Shown in pieces: positions 45,519 through 55,007 of a stretch of 64,000 bases of DNA. The notes beneath the pieces are model-generated. The model saw nothing but the letters and a program-made list of their open reading frames with translations. It searched no databases and was not told the origin of the DNA. Location of the stretch: contig JABSOM010000012.1 in assembly GCA_013215945.1 (NCBI GenBank), positions 1 to 64,000 of the forward strand, in the 5' to 3' direction. Every line of letters begins with the position of its first letter. Position 1 is the stretch's first letter. The DNA is from Campylobacteraceae bacterium (lineage in GTDB: Bacteria; Campylobacterota; Campylobacteria; Campylobacterales; Arcobacteraceae). The position numbers and the translations under genes were made by a program.

Positions 45519-46891
45519 GTCTTCAAATAAGGAAAAATAATAGAAATTTCTAAACCCTTATCACTTCGTGCTTCCACTTTTGCATTGTGTAAAAGAGCTA
45601 TTTGTTTTACTATGCTAAGTCCTAAACCACTGCCACTTTTAAAGGAATCGACTCTGTAAAACCGCTCAAAAATATGTTTTAATTCTTTTTTATTTAAGCC
45701 TTTTCCCTGATCTTTAATTTTAATCCAAAGGGTTTCATTGTGTTTTTCTAAACACAAAGTAATAGTACCTAAGGCTTTGTTTTTTTCATCTCTTGCATAA
45801 TACAATGCATTATTAATAATATTATCCAGCATAGAGTCCAACATTATTGTATCCACATCAATAAAAACATCTTCACTAAAACTTTCATAAGCAAATTCAA
45901 AACCTTCTGCGTATATTTTTGTAGCAATACGAAGTCCGTAGTTTTTACAATATACACGTAAATTTACTTTTTTAAAGCGCTTTAGATTTATACTATTGGG
46001 ATTACTTTTTGCATAGAGTAAAAGCTGTTCAGTAATATGACTCATGGAATTAACCAACTTAAGTAAAGAAATATATTCTTTATTGTCTTTTTCATACATA
46101 AGTTCTAGTGTTACTTTTATTTCAGCTAATGGTGTACGTAATTGATGAGAAACATCAGAATTAAAGTGCTCAATATATTCAATATTATCACGGCTTCTTT
46201 CTAAAAGTATATTAATACTTTTAAGAATTTCTTCCAGTTCTTTTGGTGCGTCAAAGTGTATTGTTTTTAAATCCCTTGAATCTCTTTTTAATATTAAATT
46301 TTGCAATAAATACAAAGGATAAAGACCTTTTTTCACAGCAATTAAAGAAATAATTATAGTAAAAAGAACAACACTGAACAAAATGATAAATAAAGAACTT
46401 AAAATATCATTGATTGTTTGGACTCTTGATTCTGTACTTTCTGCTATGGTAATACTTGAATAATAAACTTTATTCTCTTTTATTATTGATGTTTTAAAAG
46501 ATACGACACGCAAAGTTACACCTGCATATACTGTATTATAAAATACTTTGTCTTGTTTTTTTAAAACATCTTTATTAAAAAGATCCTCATAACCCACCAA
46601 TAAACGATTATCTTCATTTGCAACAACAGAATAAAAAATCAAGCCAGCACCATTTGATGAGAGTAAATCAATTGCAAAATAAGGTAAATCAACACTTAAA
46701 ACACCCTCTTCAATTCCAATACTGTCTTCAATACTTTTTCCCGTAGCATAAAGCGTTTTATCAAAAAAGTCATTTACTTTTTGATTCACCAAAAAATAAA
46801 TATAAACAAATAAAATAATTGTAAATATGCTTAAAGGAATACTTAACCATATTAATAAGCGCGAACGAATGGATTGAATGTTTTTTTTCAT
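45515..46891 (-). CDS. tctE: sensor histidine kinase, TctE-like
   Basis: The 458-residue protein has two membrane helices (about 11-33 and 165-187), a periplasmic loop of about 130 residues, HisKA with the phospho-His in HFNSDVSHQLRTPLAEI, and an ATPase domain with DNIINNALYYARDEK, KDQGKGL and GSGLGLSIVKQIA. The sensor loop pattern (YFAIDLLSSNGAGLIFYSV) fits TctE, which senses tricarboxylates. It overlaps tctD by one base (TAATG) and lies opposite tctCBA. Confidence 0.9.
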   Translation of the reverse strand: MKKNIQSIRSRLLIWLSIPLSIFTIILFVYIYFLVNQKVNDFFDKTLYATGKSIEDSIGIEEGVLSVDLPYFAIDLLSSNGAGLIFYSVVANEDNRLLVGYEDLFNKDVLKKQDKVFYNTVYAGVTLRVVSFKTSIIKENKVYYSSITIAESTESRVQTINDILSSLFIILFSVVLFTIIISLIAVKKGLYPLYLLQNLILKRDSRDLKTIHFDAPKELEEILKSINILLERSRDNIEYIEHFNSDVSHQLRTPLAEIKVTLELMYEKDNKEYISLLKLVNSMSHITEQLLLYAKSNPNSINLKRFKKVNLRVYCKNYGLRIATKIYAEGFEFAYESFSEDVFIDVDTIMLDSMLDNIINNALYYARDEKNKALGTITLCLEKHNETLWIKIKDQGKGLNKKELKHIFERFYRVDSFKSGSGLGLSIVKQIALLHNAKVEARSDKGLEISIIFPYLKT

Positions 46892-47550
46892 TATGAATTT
46901 AGGATATAACCTAAACCTCTAACTGTTTTTAAATTAATTGAAAAAGAAAGTTTTTTCCTAAGTCTTGAAATATATATTTCAACAGCAGTAGGATTAAAAT
47001 CATCATCATAAGAAGTGATATGCTCAACAATGGTTTCTTTACTAACAACGGTATCTAAATTAAACAATAAATATTCAAAAATACTTAATTCTCTTTTTGT
47101 TAATTCTATATTTTGTTCATTTTTACGTAAGGTTCTGCTTTTGGAATCAAATTCTAAATCTTTGTATTTAATTGTTTTTAAACTTTTGTTTTTACTGCGT
47201 CTTAAGAGCGCATGTACGCGTGCAATTACTTCGTCTAATTCAAAAGGTTTGCATAAATAATCATCTGCACCTGTATCAAGTCCTAATATTCTTTGATCTA
47301 ATTTATCTCTTGCAGAAATAATAAGAATAGGAATAATCTCTTTATTTCTGCGTAGTTTTTTGATAATATCAATTCCATCCAAAGAAGGCAAACCTAAATC
47401 CAAAATAAGTAAATCATAAGATCCTGTTTTTAAAGCAAGTAAACCTTCCATTCCATCATTTAATTGATCAACAACATAAGCGTTTTCTTTTAATTTTTTA
47501 TATATTCCATAAGAAAGTGTTTCATTATCTTCTAAAAGTAATATTTTCAT
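46891..47550 (-). CDS. tctD: response regulator TctD, OmpR family
   Basis: The 219-residue protein has a receiver domain with the phospho-Asp in LLILDLGLPSLDG, the switch threonine/serine in ILIISARDK, and a Lys in DYLCKPFELDE. A winged-helix OmpR-type DNA-binding domain follows (ELTKRELSIFEYLLFN, VEIYISRLRKKL). The start is the ATG at 47550 giving MKILLLEDN; a longer frame upstream overlaps the stress gene and is not needed. It should control tctCBA when phosphorylated by TctE. Confidence 0.93.
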   Translation of the reverse strand: MKILLLEDNETLSYGIYKKLKENAYVVDQLNDGMEGLLALKTGSYDLLILDLGLPSLDGIDIIKKLRRNKEIIPILIISARDKLDQRILGLDTGADDYLCKPFELDEVIARVHALLRRSKNKSLKTIKYKDLEFDSKSRTLRKNEQNIELTKRELSIFEYLLFNLDTVVSKETIVEHITSYDDDFNPTAVEIYISRLRKKLSFSINLKTVRGLGYILNS

Positions 47551-47554
47551 TAAA

Positions 47555-48403
47555 CTAATGTGACATAAAAATAGGTAACACGGAGTTCTCAAGTAAATAT
47601 CTGGTAGCTCCCCCAAACATTAATTCTCTTAACCCTCTATGTCCATAAGCACCTGCAATGATTAAATCAAAATTTCCATCAAGTCCCGCATTTAATAAAG
47701 CTTCTCCTGGAACTTTTGTTGTTTCTACAATTTCAAAAGTAGCATCAATATCATGATATGCCAAATAAGAAAGTAAATTATTCATATTATCATCATTTTT
47801 TGAATACTCTAAAGAAGATACAATATGCACTCTTTTTGCTTTTTGCAATAAAGGAATTGCCGAAGTCACTGCACGTGAAGCCTCTGGGGAATTATTCCAA
47901 CCAATCACGATATTATTTGCATCAAAAATCTGCATATTCCTAGGAATCATTAACACAGGTTTTCCACTGTTTAAAACAGCAGCTTCAAAGGTAGCAGTAG
48001 AGACACCTAAAGGAGGAGCAGCAGCTATTACTAAATCACAAAATTTTGATGCTTGTTTTACCAAATCACTTCTTAGTCCATCTTTACTTGTAAAATAAAC
48101 AGAAGCTCTGTCTTTATAATAAAGTTTACTTACTTCAATATCATTATCTTTGGCCAATTTTTTGAAAAGTTTAGAAAACTTTTCTTCTTCAACTTGTACT
48201 TGCCCCTCAAGAACGGCCAAGATTTCTTCTTGAATGTTTAAAGGTAAATTAATGGTATTGAGCATTTTACGATTGGGATTAGATAAACAAAGTAAAAATT
48301 CCAGATTTACATTAAAATACTTAGCCACTAACATAGCCCCATGTAATCTTTCTTCTAACTCTTCTCCTCCACCAATAGGAAAAAACATTTTTTTGTAATT
48401 CAT
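47555..48403 (-). CDS. tandem universal stress protein
   Basis: The 282-residue protein has two UspA-like domains. The first is MNYKKMFFPIGGGEELEERL with VKQASKFCDLVIAAAPP; the second ends in the ATP-binding GAYGHRGLRELMFGGATRY and VLPIFMSH. The second half looks ATP-binding (G-x2-G-x8-G) and the first less so. The start at 48403 follows AAAGGA. It lies four bases before tctD on the same strand, so stress protein, regulator and kinase are likely one transcript. Confidence 0.88.
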   Translation of the reverse strand: MNYKKMFFPIGGGEELEERLHGAMLVAKYFNVNLEFLLCLSNPNRKMLNTINLPLNIQEEILAVLEGQVQVEEEKFSKLFKKLAKDNDIEVSKLYYKDRASVYFTSKDGLRSDLVKQASKFCDLVIAAAPPLGVSTATFEAAVLNSGKPVLMIPRNMQIFDANNIVIGWNNSPEASRAVTSAIPLLQKAKRVHIVSSLEYSKNDDNMNNLLSYLAYHDIDATFEIVETTKVPGEALLNAGLDGNFDLIIAGAYGHRGLRELMFGGATRYLLENSVLPIFMSH

Positions 48404-48541
48404 TTGACATCCTTTATATAAAAATTTTAGCAAACTTAACTGTCATTAAGCTTTCAGAAAAACTCTATATAAAGTATAGGCTCTAAAAATGTAAATAAAA
48501 TCAGAAGAATTTACTCCTTCTTTCAAACTAAGAAAATATTT

Positions 48542-48718
48542 TTATTCTATGAAAAAGACACCTTCTATTTCTTCATTAAAAGAGATTACTAAAGAAGAAA
48601 AAACAGGCTGTTCATTCTGTTTTGTAAACATATTTTCATTTAATAATACTTTATCCAATAAAAAATAGAGTAAAAAAGTAATCAGAACACATAAAAATAA
48701 TATTTTGAATTTATACAT
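48542..48718 (-). CDS. small membrane protein of unknown function
   Basis: The 58-residue protein has one membrane helix (FKILFLCVLITFLLYFLL) and a polar C-terminal tail of about 35 residues. I do not recognise a family. The ATG at 48718 overlaps the upstream small gene by eight bases, with only a weak ribosome binding site, so translation may be coupled. The frame is open as far as 48817. It lies in a 1-kb gap between the stress protein gene and the efflux operon. Confidence 0.45.
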   Translation of the reverse strand: MYKFKILFLCVLITFLLYFLLDKVLLNENMFTKQNEQPVFSSLVISFNEEIEGVFFIE

Positions 48719-49022
48719 AATAGGAAAAAACTTCATTTTTTTGTTCTCTTTGATTTTTTTGATACGATGAAAGAGAAAGTGCCGACACTTCATGTTTTTG
48801 TTCTGCTTCTTTTTCAAATAAGATATCCATTACATTTTTTGTCATTTGATTATTTTTATAACTATAATATAAAACAGTTTTTTCCTCTTTTGAATATATA
48901 TCTTTTTCTTTTTCTACTTCTTTGATGCCAGGACTTTGTAAAACATCGCTATTTTCTTCCTTTGCATAACTTGGGAAAACATATCTTTTGGCTTCTACAT
49001 TTATAATATTGTTAATGTGCAT
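48711..49022 (-). CDS. small soluble protein of unknown function
   Basis: The 103-residue protein is polar, rich in Lys and Glu, and has no membrane helix or known domain; it begins HINNIINVEAKRYVF. The ATG at 49022 has AAGGAG five bases upstream, a clear ribosome binding site, so it is probably a real gene. It runs into the small membrane protein gene. Function is not known. The pair is not seen near a recognisable partner. Confidence 0.5.
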   Translation of the reverse strand: MHINNIINVEAKRYVFPSYAKEENSDVLQSPGIKEVEKEKDIYSKEEKTVLYYSYKNNQMTKNVMDILFEKEAEQKHEVSALSLSSYQKNQREQKNEVFSYYV

Positions 49023-49397
49023 GTATACTCCTTGTTCTCTAGTATAAAGACAAAAAGTGTTCAAAGGGTGTGGAAATAAAATACTTTAAGATAAAGGAAA
49101 TGAATAATGAAAAAATCACTTATTATAGATAAAGAGTTTTTTTAATCTGCCTGTGTTTAAAGAGAAAAATTTTGTGAGTTGTAGAAGTAAAATCATATTA
49201 AAAGGCTTTCTTTAAAGCATAAAACTAGTATTATTGTTTCTTACAGCATGTAAAATAACTTTATAGTATACTAAATTGTTTAAATATTTACGTTTATTCT
49301 ACTTATTTACCTTTTTTCTTGTAAAATACATAACAATTATAAAACCAAATTGACACTTTATTATCTTAATATGATTCATACCAATAAGGAAGTTCTA
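49023..49397. other. gap before RND efflux operon
   Basis: This 375-base gap holds no real gene that I can support. It should contain the promoters of the leftward small genes and of the rightward efflux operon. A TATGAT (49367-49372) about 26 bases before the efflux ATG is a possible -10 box. A 12-codon open frame at 49107-49145 follows AAAGGA, but too little supports it as a leader peptide. Confidence 0.4.
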
Positions 49398-50528
49398 ATG
49401 ACAACAAAATATATTTTAACAATGACTTTACTCTCTACTCTTGTTTTTTTTCAGGCCTGCTCAGATAAAGAAGAAAAAAAAGTAGAAGTAATAAAAAAAA
49501 CAACACAGGTCAATATTAATACCATAAAAAAACAAAACTATGCTATTTGGGTTAATTTCTCAGGAAAAACACAAGCCTCTAAAAATGTTTCCATTACAGC
49601 AAAAGTACAAGGAGAATTAAAAAAAATACTTTTTACTCCTGGCTCAAAAATTACCCAAGGGCAAGCCTTATTCCAAGTTGATGACAGCGAATATAAAATT
49701 ACCTTATTGCAAAAAGAAGCCACACTTAATAAAAACAAAGCCTCTTTGAAATTGGCACTTGCTAATGTCAACAGATACAAACCTTTAGTACAAAAAGAAC
49801 TGGCTCCCAAAGAAAAACTGGATGAATTAATAGCAGTCAAAGAACAACTGCAAGCCCAAATTACTGCGGATAAAGCCATTATTAAACAAGCAAAATTGGA
49901 TCTTGAATATACTATTATTAAAGCTCCCATAAAAGGAAGTATAGGAAAAGCTCTTTTAGATATAGGGAATATGATTAATACAAATACTGTTTTAGCCAAT
50001 ATTGTTCAAAGCGATGTTCTTTATGTAAACTTTAATCCAAGTGCCAATGAAGTTTCTTTAATTAAAAAATACAAAGCAGAAAAATATCCTAAGATAAAAG
50101 TCATTCCACAAAATGCCAATAAAAATTTGGAACTGTATGGAAAATTAGATTTTATTGATACTATTAGCAATGAAAGTACGGGAACAGTTGCTTTAAGAGC
50201 CAGTATTAATAATACAGACAATATTTTATTTCCAGGAACATTTGTGGATATAAAACTATTTATAAGTGATAAGATTCCTTTTATTGCACTTTCTCCAAAA
50301 GTAATATCAAGAAACCAATTGGGAGCTTATGTTTATATAGTGAATGAAGAAAACAGCATTGAAATCAGACAACTGGAAATCACTTATTCAAACAAAGACT
50401 TAGTTATTATAAAAAAAGGATTAAAAGAAGGAGATAAGGTCATTATAAGTGCTATTAACAAATTAAAAATAGCACAAAAAGTAGAAGGAATAGAGCGTCC
50501 GAATTCTATTGATATAAAAGGCTTATAA
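49398..50528 (+). CDS. RND efflux periplasmic adaptor (membrane fusion protein)
   Basis: The 376-residue protein is an AcrA/MexA-type adaptor with a lipoprotein signal (lipobox QACS with Cys21). It has a lipoyl/barrel-sandwich domain (SITAKVQGELKKILFTPGSK and DLEYTIIKAPIKGSIGKAL), an alpha hairpin between, and a beta-barrel domain (LFPGTFVDIKLFI). It joins the inner-membrane pump to the outer-membrane channel. The ATG at 49398 has AAGGA upstream. It overlaps the pump gene by one base. Confidence 0.92.
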   Translation: MTTKYILTMTLLSTLVFFQACSDKEEKKVEVIKKTTQVNINTIKKQNYAIWVNFSGKTQASKNVSITAKVQGELKKILFTPGSKITQGQALFQVDDSEYKITLLQKEATLNKNKASLKLALANVNRYKPLVQKELAPKEKLDELIAVKEQLQAQITADKAIIKQAKLDLEYTIIKAPIKGSIGKALLDIGNMINTNTVLANIVQSDVLYVNFNPSANEVSLIKKYKAEKYPKIKVIPQNANKNLELYGKLDFIDTISNESTGTVALRASINNTDNILFPGTFVDIKLFISDKIPFIALSPKVISRNQLGAYVYIVNEENSIEIRQLEITYSNKDLVIIKKGLKEGDKVIISAINKLKIAQKVEGIERPNSIDIKGL

Positions 50529-53500
50529 TGTTTTCAATATTTTTTATCAAACGTCCAATTTTTGCAAAAGTAATTGCTATTTTCATTATTTTGATTGGTT
50601 TAATTGCTTTAAACATATTGCCAGTAGCTCAGTTTCCAGAGATTTCACCTCCTTCCATTTCAGTTAAAGCCTCTTATACAGGGGGAAGTGCCAAAAGTGT
50701 AGAAAGTTTTGTTACTTCTCCTTTGGAGCAACAACTCAATGGTTTAGAAGGTTTGATTTATATGGATTCAATCTCTTCTTCTGATGGAAGTTCCAATATT
50801 AATTTATATTTTGAATCCGGTTATGACTTAAATACAGCAGCCATTGATGTTCAAAACAGAGTAGCTTTAGCCCTTCCCTCTTTGCCTGAAAGTGTCAAAC
50901 AACAAGGGGTAATTACCAAAAAAAAATCAACCTCAATGTTACAAATTTTAACCCTATCCTCTTCGAATGAGGATCATGATGCTTTATTTTTATCCAATTT
51001 TGCAAGCCTTAATATCATTGAAGAACTCAAAAGAATCAAAGGAGTAGGAGATGTGCAAAACTTAGGAGAGAAAAAATATTCTATGAGAATTTGGATTAAT
51101 CCCAATATTTTGTCCAACTTAAAACTTAGCGTAAATGATGTAAGTGCTGCTATTAAAGCTCAAAATTTGCAAGCAGCTTTAGGAAGTATTGGAGCCAGTC
51201 CCAATGATTCTAATGCCAAGTTTCAATATTCTCTTGTTTCTAAGAGCAAACTAAACACCGTTGAAGAATTTGAAAACATAATTGTAAAACAAAATGAAGA
51301 TGGCTCTCAAATAAAACTTAAAGATATTGCAAACATTGAATTAGGAGCTGAAACCTACTCATGGGATGCAAGATTAAACAATAAAGATGCAGCCATGCTT
51401 GGTATTTATCAATTGCCTGGCTCAAATGCCTTGGAACTTGCAAAAAATATTCAAGAGGTTTTAAAAAAAGTTGAAAAAACCTTTCCTCCTGGTCTTAAAA
51501 TAAAAGCCACTTATGATACAACTAAGTTTGTTGAAGCATCTATTAAAGAAGTGGTTATTACTTTATTTCAAGCCTTGGTTTTAGTTTTATTAGTTGTATA
51601 CTTCTTTTTACAATCGTTTAGAACCACTATTATTCCAGCCATTGCCATTCCAGTTTCTTTAGTAGGAACATTTGCTCTTCTTTTGGCTATGAATTTTTCA
51701 ATCAATACACTCACTCTTTTTGGTTTAATTCTAGCAATTGGAATTGTAGTAGATGATGCAATTATTGTGGTTGAAAATGTTGAAGCAAACTTAGAAAAAA
51801 ATCCTGATATTTCTTTAAAAGAAGCCACAACAAAAGCAATGAAAGAAGTATTTGCACCTATTATATCTACAACGCTTGTTTTATTAGCTGTTTTTATTCC
51901 TGTCACTTTTATTCCAGGAATCTCAGGAACGCTGTATCAACAATTTGCAACCACTATCGCTTTTGCAGTAATTATCTCATCATTGAATGCTTTGACCTTA
52001 TCGCCTGCTTTATGTGCGACTGTCCTCAAAAGGAAAAGAGAAGATCAAGAAAAAAATGCTGTTTTTAAAGCTTTTGATAAAGCACTTGAAGCACTAAAAG
52101 TACGTTATGAAAAAATCTTAAGAAAATTAATTCAACACTGGATTAGCATTGCAGTTATTTATGTTTTATTATTAGGCGCAACTTTTATGGCTTTTAAAAT
52201 TCTGCCTACTGGTTTTATTCCCAATGAAGATCAAGGTACATTATTGGCATCTATAAGTCTTGAAGCAGGAACAACACTAAAAACAACCAATGAAGTAACC
52301 AAAAAAGTAAGTGCTATTATACAAAATACAAAAGGCGTTTCTGATGTTCTAAGTATTCCAGGTTTTTCTGTTATTTCAGGCGCAATTGATTCATCTACGG
52401 CTACATTATTTATTGTTTTAGACGATTGGGAAAAAAGAAAAACCATTCAAACATCTATTAATGGTATTATTAGCTCTATCAATCAAGAAACGCAAAGTAT
52501 TGACAATGCTAAGGTGAGAGTTTTTAATATGCCTTCTATCCCTGGTATTTCAGCAGTAGGAGGTTTTGAATTAAAACTTCAAAACATACAAAATATTCCT
52601 TTACTTGATTTTGAGAACCATGCAAAAGAATTTATACAGAAATTAAATCAAGAAAATACCATAATGATGGCCTATACCACATTTAATTCCAAATATCCAC
52701 AACTTTTTATTGATGTAAACAGAGATAAAGTGGCTGCTTTAAATATTAAATTATCCGATGTATTTGCTGTATTACAGTCTTATTTAGGTTCTTTATATGT
52801 CAATGATTTTTCTAAATTTGGAAAATCTTATCGAGTTTTTATCCAAGCACAGCAAGAATACAGAGACAATAAAAATGATATTTCACGTTTTTTTGTTAAA
52901 AACAAAAATGGGGAACTAATACCCTTAAGTGCCATTTTAAGTATCAAAGAAATAGTAGGTGCAAACAGTATTACGCATTTTAACTCTTACCAAAGTATTT
53001 CGGTTAACGGTATACATAATATTAAAGAAGGTTTTAGTTCCTCTGATGCTCTAAGAAGTATAGAAAACATTGCTAAAAGCCTTCCTTCAAGTATGTCTTA
53101 TTCTTTTTCAGGCTTAAGTTTACAAGAAAAAGAAGCAGGAAATGCGGCAATGTATATTTTTGCTTTATCTATTTTTATCGTATTTTTATTTTTAGCAGCA
53201 CAATATGAATCATGGTTGATGCCCTTAATGATAATGTTACCTATTCCTATTGTAATGTTAGGCGCGTTAGGTGCAAATATGATGGCAGGTCTTTTAAACA
53301 ATACCTATACACAAATTGGACTGGTCCTTCTAATAGCCATGTCCTGCAAAAACTCTATTCTAATTGTAGAGTTTGCAAAAGAGTTAAGAGATCAAGGAGA
53401 GAGTATTGTAGATGCAGCTATAAAAGCTTCTATTTTACGTATGAGAGCTATTTTAATGACTATTTTTTCTTTTCTTCTGGGTATTTTACCTCTTGTTTTT

Positions 53501-53671
53501 GCAAGCGGCGCAGGGGCAGCAGCTAGAGCCTCTTTAGGAACAGCTGTTTTTGGAGGAATGTTAGTATCAAGCATATTAACGTTTATTTTAAGTCCCGTAT
53601 TATTTGTTGTTTTACAAAGATTAAGAGAAAAGAAAAAAATGAAAAAGGAAAAAAACAATGAAAGTATTTAG
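50528..53671 (+). CDS. RND efflux transporter, HAE1 family
   Basis: The 1047-residue inner-membrane pump has 12 helices in the AcrB pattern. It begins FFIKRPIFAKVIAIFIILIG, has the helix 4 motif GIVVDDAIIVVENVE with the proton-relay aspartate pair, GFIPNEDQGTLLASISL in the second half, and the relay lysine in SCKNSILIVEFAKEL. The periplasmic loops hold the docking and porter parts. It should export hydrophobic drugs, dyes or bile-like compounds. No regulator lies beside it. It overlaps the tolC-like gene by 14 bases. Confidence 0.95.
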   Translation: MFSIFFIKRPIFAKVIAIFIILIGLIALNILPVAQFPEISPPSISVKASYTGGSAKSVESFVTSPLEQQLNGLEGLIYMDSISSSDGSSNINLYFESGYDLNTAAIDVQNRVALALPSLPESVKQQGVITKKKSTSMLQILTLSSSNEDHDALFLSNFASLNIIEELKRIKGVGDVQNLGEKKYSMRIWINPNILSNLKLSVNDVSAAIKAQNLQAALGSIGASPNDSNAKFQYSLVSKSKLNTVEEFENIIVKQNEDGSQIKLKDIANIELGAETYSWDARLNNKDAAMLGIYQLPGSNALELAKNIQEVLKKVEKTFPPGLKIKATYDTTKFVEASIKEVVITLFQALVLVLLVVYFFLQSFRTTIIPAIAIPVSLVGTFALLLAMNFSINTLTLFGLILAIGIVVDDAIIVVENVEANLEKNPDISLKEATTKAMKEVFAPIISTTLVLLAVFIPVTFIPGISGTLYQQFATTIAFAVIISSLNALTLSPALCATVLKRKREDQEKNAVFKAFDKALEALKVRYEKILRKLIQHWISIAVIYVLLLGATFMAFKILPTGFIPNEDQGTLLASISLEAGTTLKTTNEVTKKVSAIIQNTKGVSDVLSIPGFSVISGAIDSSTATLFIVLDDWEKRKTIQTSINGIISSINQETQSIDNAKVRVFNMPSIPGISAVGGFELKLQNIQNIPLLDFENHAKEFIQKLNQENTIMMAYTTFNSKYPQLFIDVNRDKVAALNIKLSDVFAVLQSYLGSLYVNDFSKFGKSYRVFIQAQQEYRDNKNDISRFFVKNKNGELIPLSAILSIKEIVGANSITHFNSYQSISVNGIHNIKEGFSSSDALRSIENIAKSLPSSMSYSFSGLSLQEKEAGNAAMYIFALSIFIVFLFLAAQYESWLMPLMIMLPIPIVMLGALGANMMAGLLNNTYTQIGLVLLIAMSCKNSILIVEFAKELRDQGESIVDAAIKASILRMRAILMTIFSFLLGILPLVFASGAGAAARASLGTAVFGGMLVSSILTFILSPVLFVVLQRLREKKKMKKEKNNESI

Positions 53672-54941
53672 TTTTATTCTATTATCAAGTTTGAGTTTAC
53701 AAGCAAGTACAAGCCTTGATTTGCAGGCTTTACTTGAACTGGCATTAAAAAACAATCCTTCTGTTCAAATACAAAAATATATTAAAGAAGAACAATACGC
53801 CAATATTACAAGTACAAAAGCTGCATATTTACCTACACTAAGTGCCAATGCAGATCTTAGTTCTTATGATATAAAACAAGCTTCATCTGCTGTCAAAGAT
53901 AAGAGCGTAAAAACATACTCTCTTATAGCCAAACAACTTATTTATGATTTTGGAAAAACATCTTATAGTATAAAAGCAAGTAAAAGTAATTATAATGCGT
54001 CCAAAGAAAAAGTATTAAGCATTGTTTCTAAAGTTAGTTTTGATGTCAAAAAAGCGTACTTCAGTATTTTAAAGAATTATGAACTGATTAAAGTAGCGCA
54101 ACAATCTGTTGACATAGATGCCCAACAATTGTATAGAATACAAGAGTATGTAAATGCAGGAATAAAAAGTAAAATTGATATTTCAAATGCTAAACTTTCT
54201 TTATCCACATCAAAACTGGACTTAATAAAAGCAAACTTTGCATTAAAACAAGCCTACAATAGTTTGATTTCTCTCTTAGGTACAAAAGAAAAATATCTTA
54301 TAAAAGAAGAAAAACGCGATATTAAAGACTTAAGTAAAAAGATTGCCCCTCCTTTACAAGACCTAGAATATTATTTGGCTCAAGGCTTAAAAAACAGATA
54401 TGAACTTAAAATGTATGAATACTTAATTCAAGGAAATAAAGATGCCTTAAGCAGTAGCAATGCAGAGTTTTTTCCAAAAGTAAATATACAAGCATCTTAT
54501 AATAATACCCTCTCCCACGAACAATTTTTAGACAAAGAACAAAATATTGTAGGAGTTTACCTTTCATGGGATCTTTTCACAGGTTTTTCTTCTAAAGCCA
54601 AAGTACTTAAAAATAAAAGTGCACTCAATCAAAATAAAGAAAAAAGAGTACAAGAAGAATTGAAAATACAAGAAAATATAAGTGCAGCGTATATTTCATT
54701 ATTGGAAAACTATGAGAGTACAAAACTTTCTTTAGAAAGCCTTGCTTTAGCAAAAGATAATCTGTATTTATCCCAAGAAAGATATAAAAATGGTTTAAAT
54801 GATATTTATGAGTTAAACACCTCTAAAGTCCAGTTTACAAAAGCACTAAGCTCTTTGGTTGATATTTATTATTCCTATGAAATTTCAATTGCAAATTTAG
54901 AGTATGCTAGTTCTATTCTCTATAATAAAGGTCAAAAATGA
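53658..54941 (+). CDS. TolC-type outer membrane efflux protein
   Basis: The 427-residue protein has a signal peptide (FSFILLSSLSLQAS) and two TolC repeats, each with long coiled helices: LALKNNPSVQIQKY and YDFGKTSYSIKASKSNY in the first, and LAQGLKNRYELKMYEYLI with YLSWDLFTGFSSKAK in the second. The pattern is of the trimeric channel with an alpha barrel in the periplasm. With the adaptor and pump it makes a complete tripartite efflux system in one operon. Confidence 0.9.
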   Translation: MKVFSFILLSSLSLQASTSLDLQALLELALKNNPSVQIQKYIKEEQYANITSTKAAYLPTLSANADLSSYDIKQASSAVKDKSVKTYSLIAKQLIYDFGKTSYSIKASKSNYNASKEKVLSIVSKVSFDVKKAYFSILKNYELIKVAQQSVDIDAQQLYRIQEYVNAGIKSKIDISNAKLSLSTSKLDLIKANFALKQAYNSLISLLGTKEKYLIKEEKRDIKDLSKKIAPPLQDLEYYLAQGLKNRYELKMYEYLIQGNKDALSSSNAEFFPKVNIQASYNNTLSHEQFLDKEQNIVGVYLSWDLFTGFSSKAKVLKNKSALNQNKEKRVQEELKIQENISAAYISLLENYESTKLSLESLALAKDNLYLSQERYKNGLNDIYELNTSKVQFTKALSSLVDIYYSYEISIANLEYASSILYNKGQK

Positions 54942-55007
54942 AATATGCACGCAGTAAACTCTGTTCTTTAAGAATAAAAGAAGTAAAGAAAGAAAATATT
55001 TAAGCCC

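Noticed and set aside
46891-47616. Longer TctD start giving 22 more residues
   Set aside because: The extra part overlaps the stress protein gene and precedes the normal receiver start MKILLLEDN.
49107-49145. 12-codon open frame after AAAGGA as a leader peptide
   Set aside because: Too short to judge, about 250 bases from the efflux start, and no attenuator-like hairpin follows.
53212-53526. Cys/Arg/Tyr-rich frame inside the RND pump gene
   Set aside because: Shifted frame of conserved pump helices, no independent start signal.
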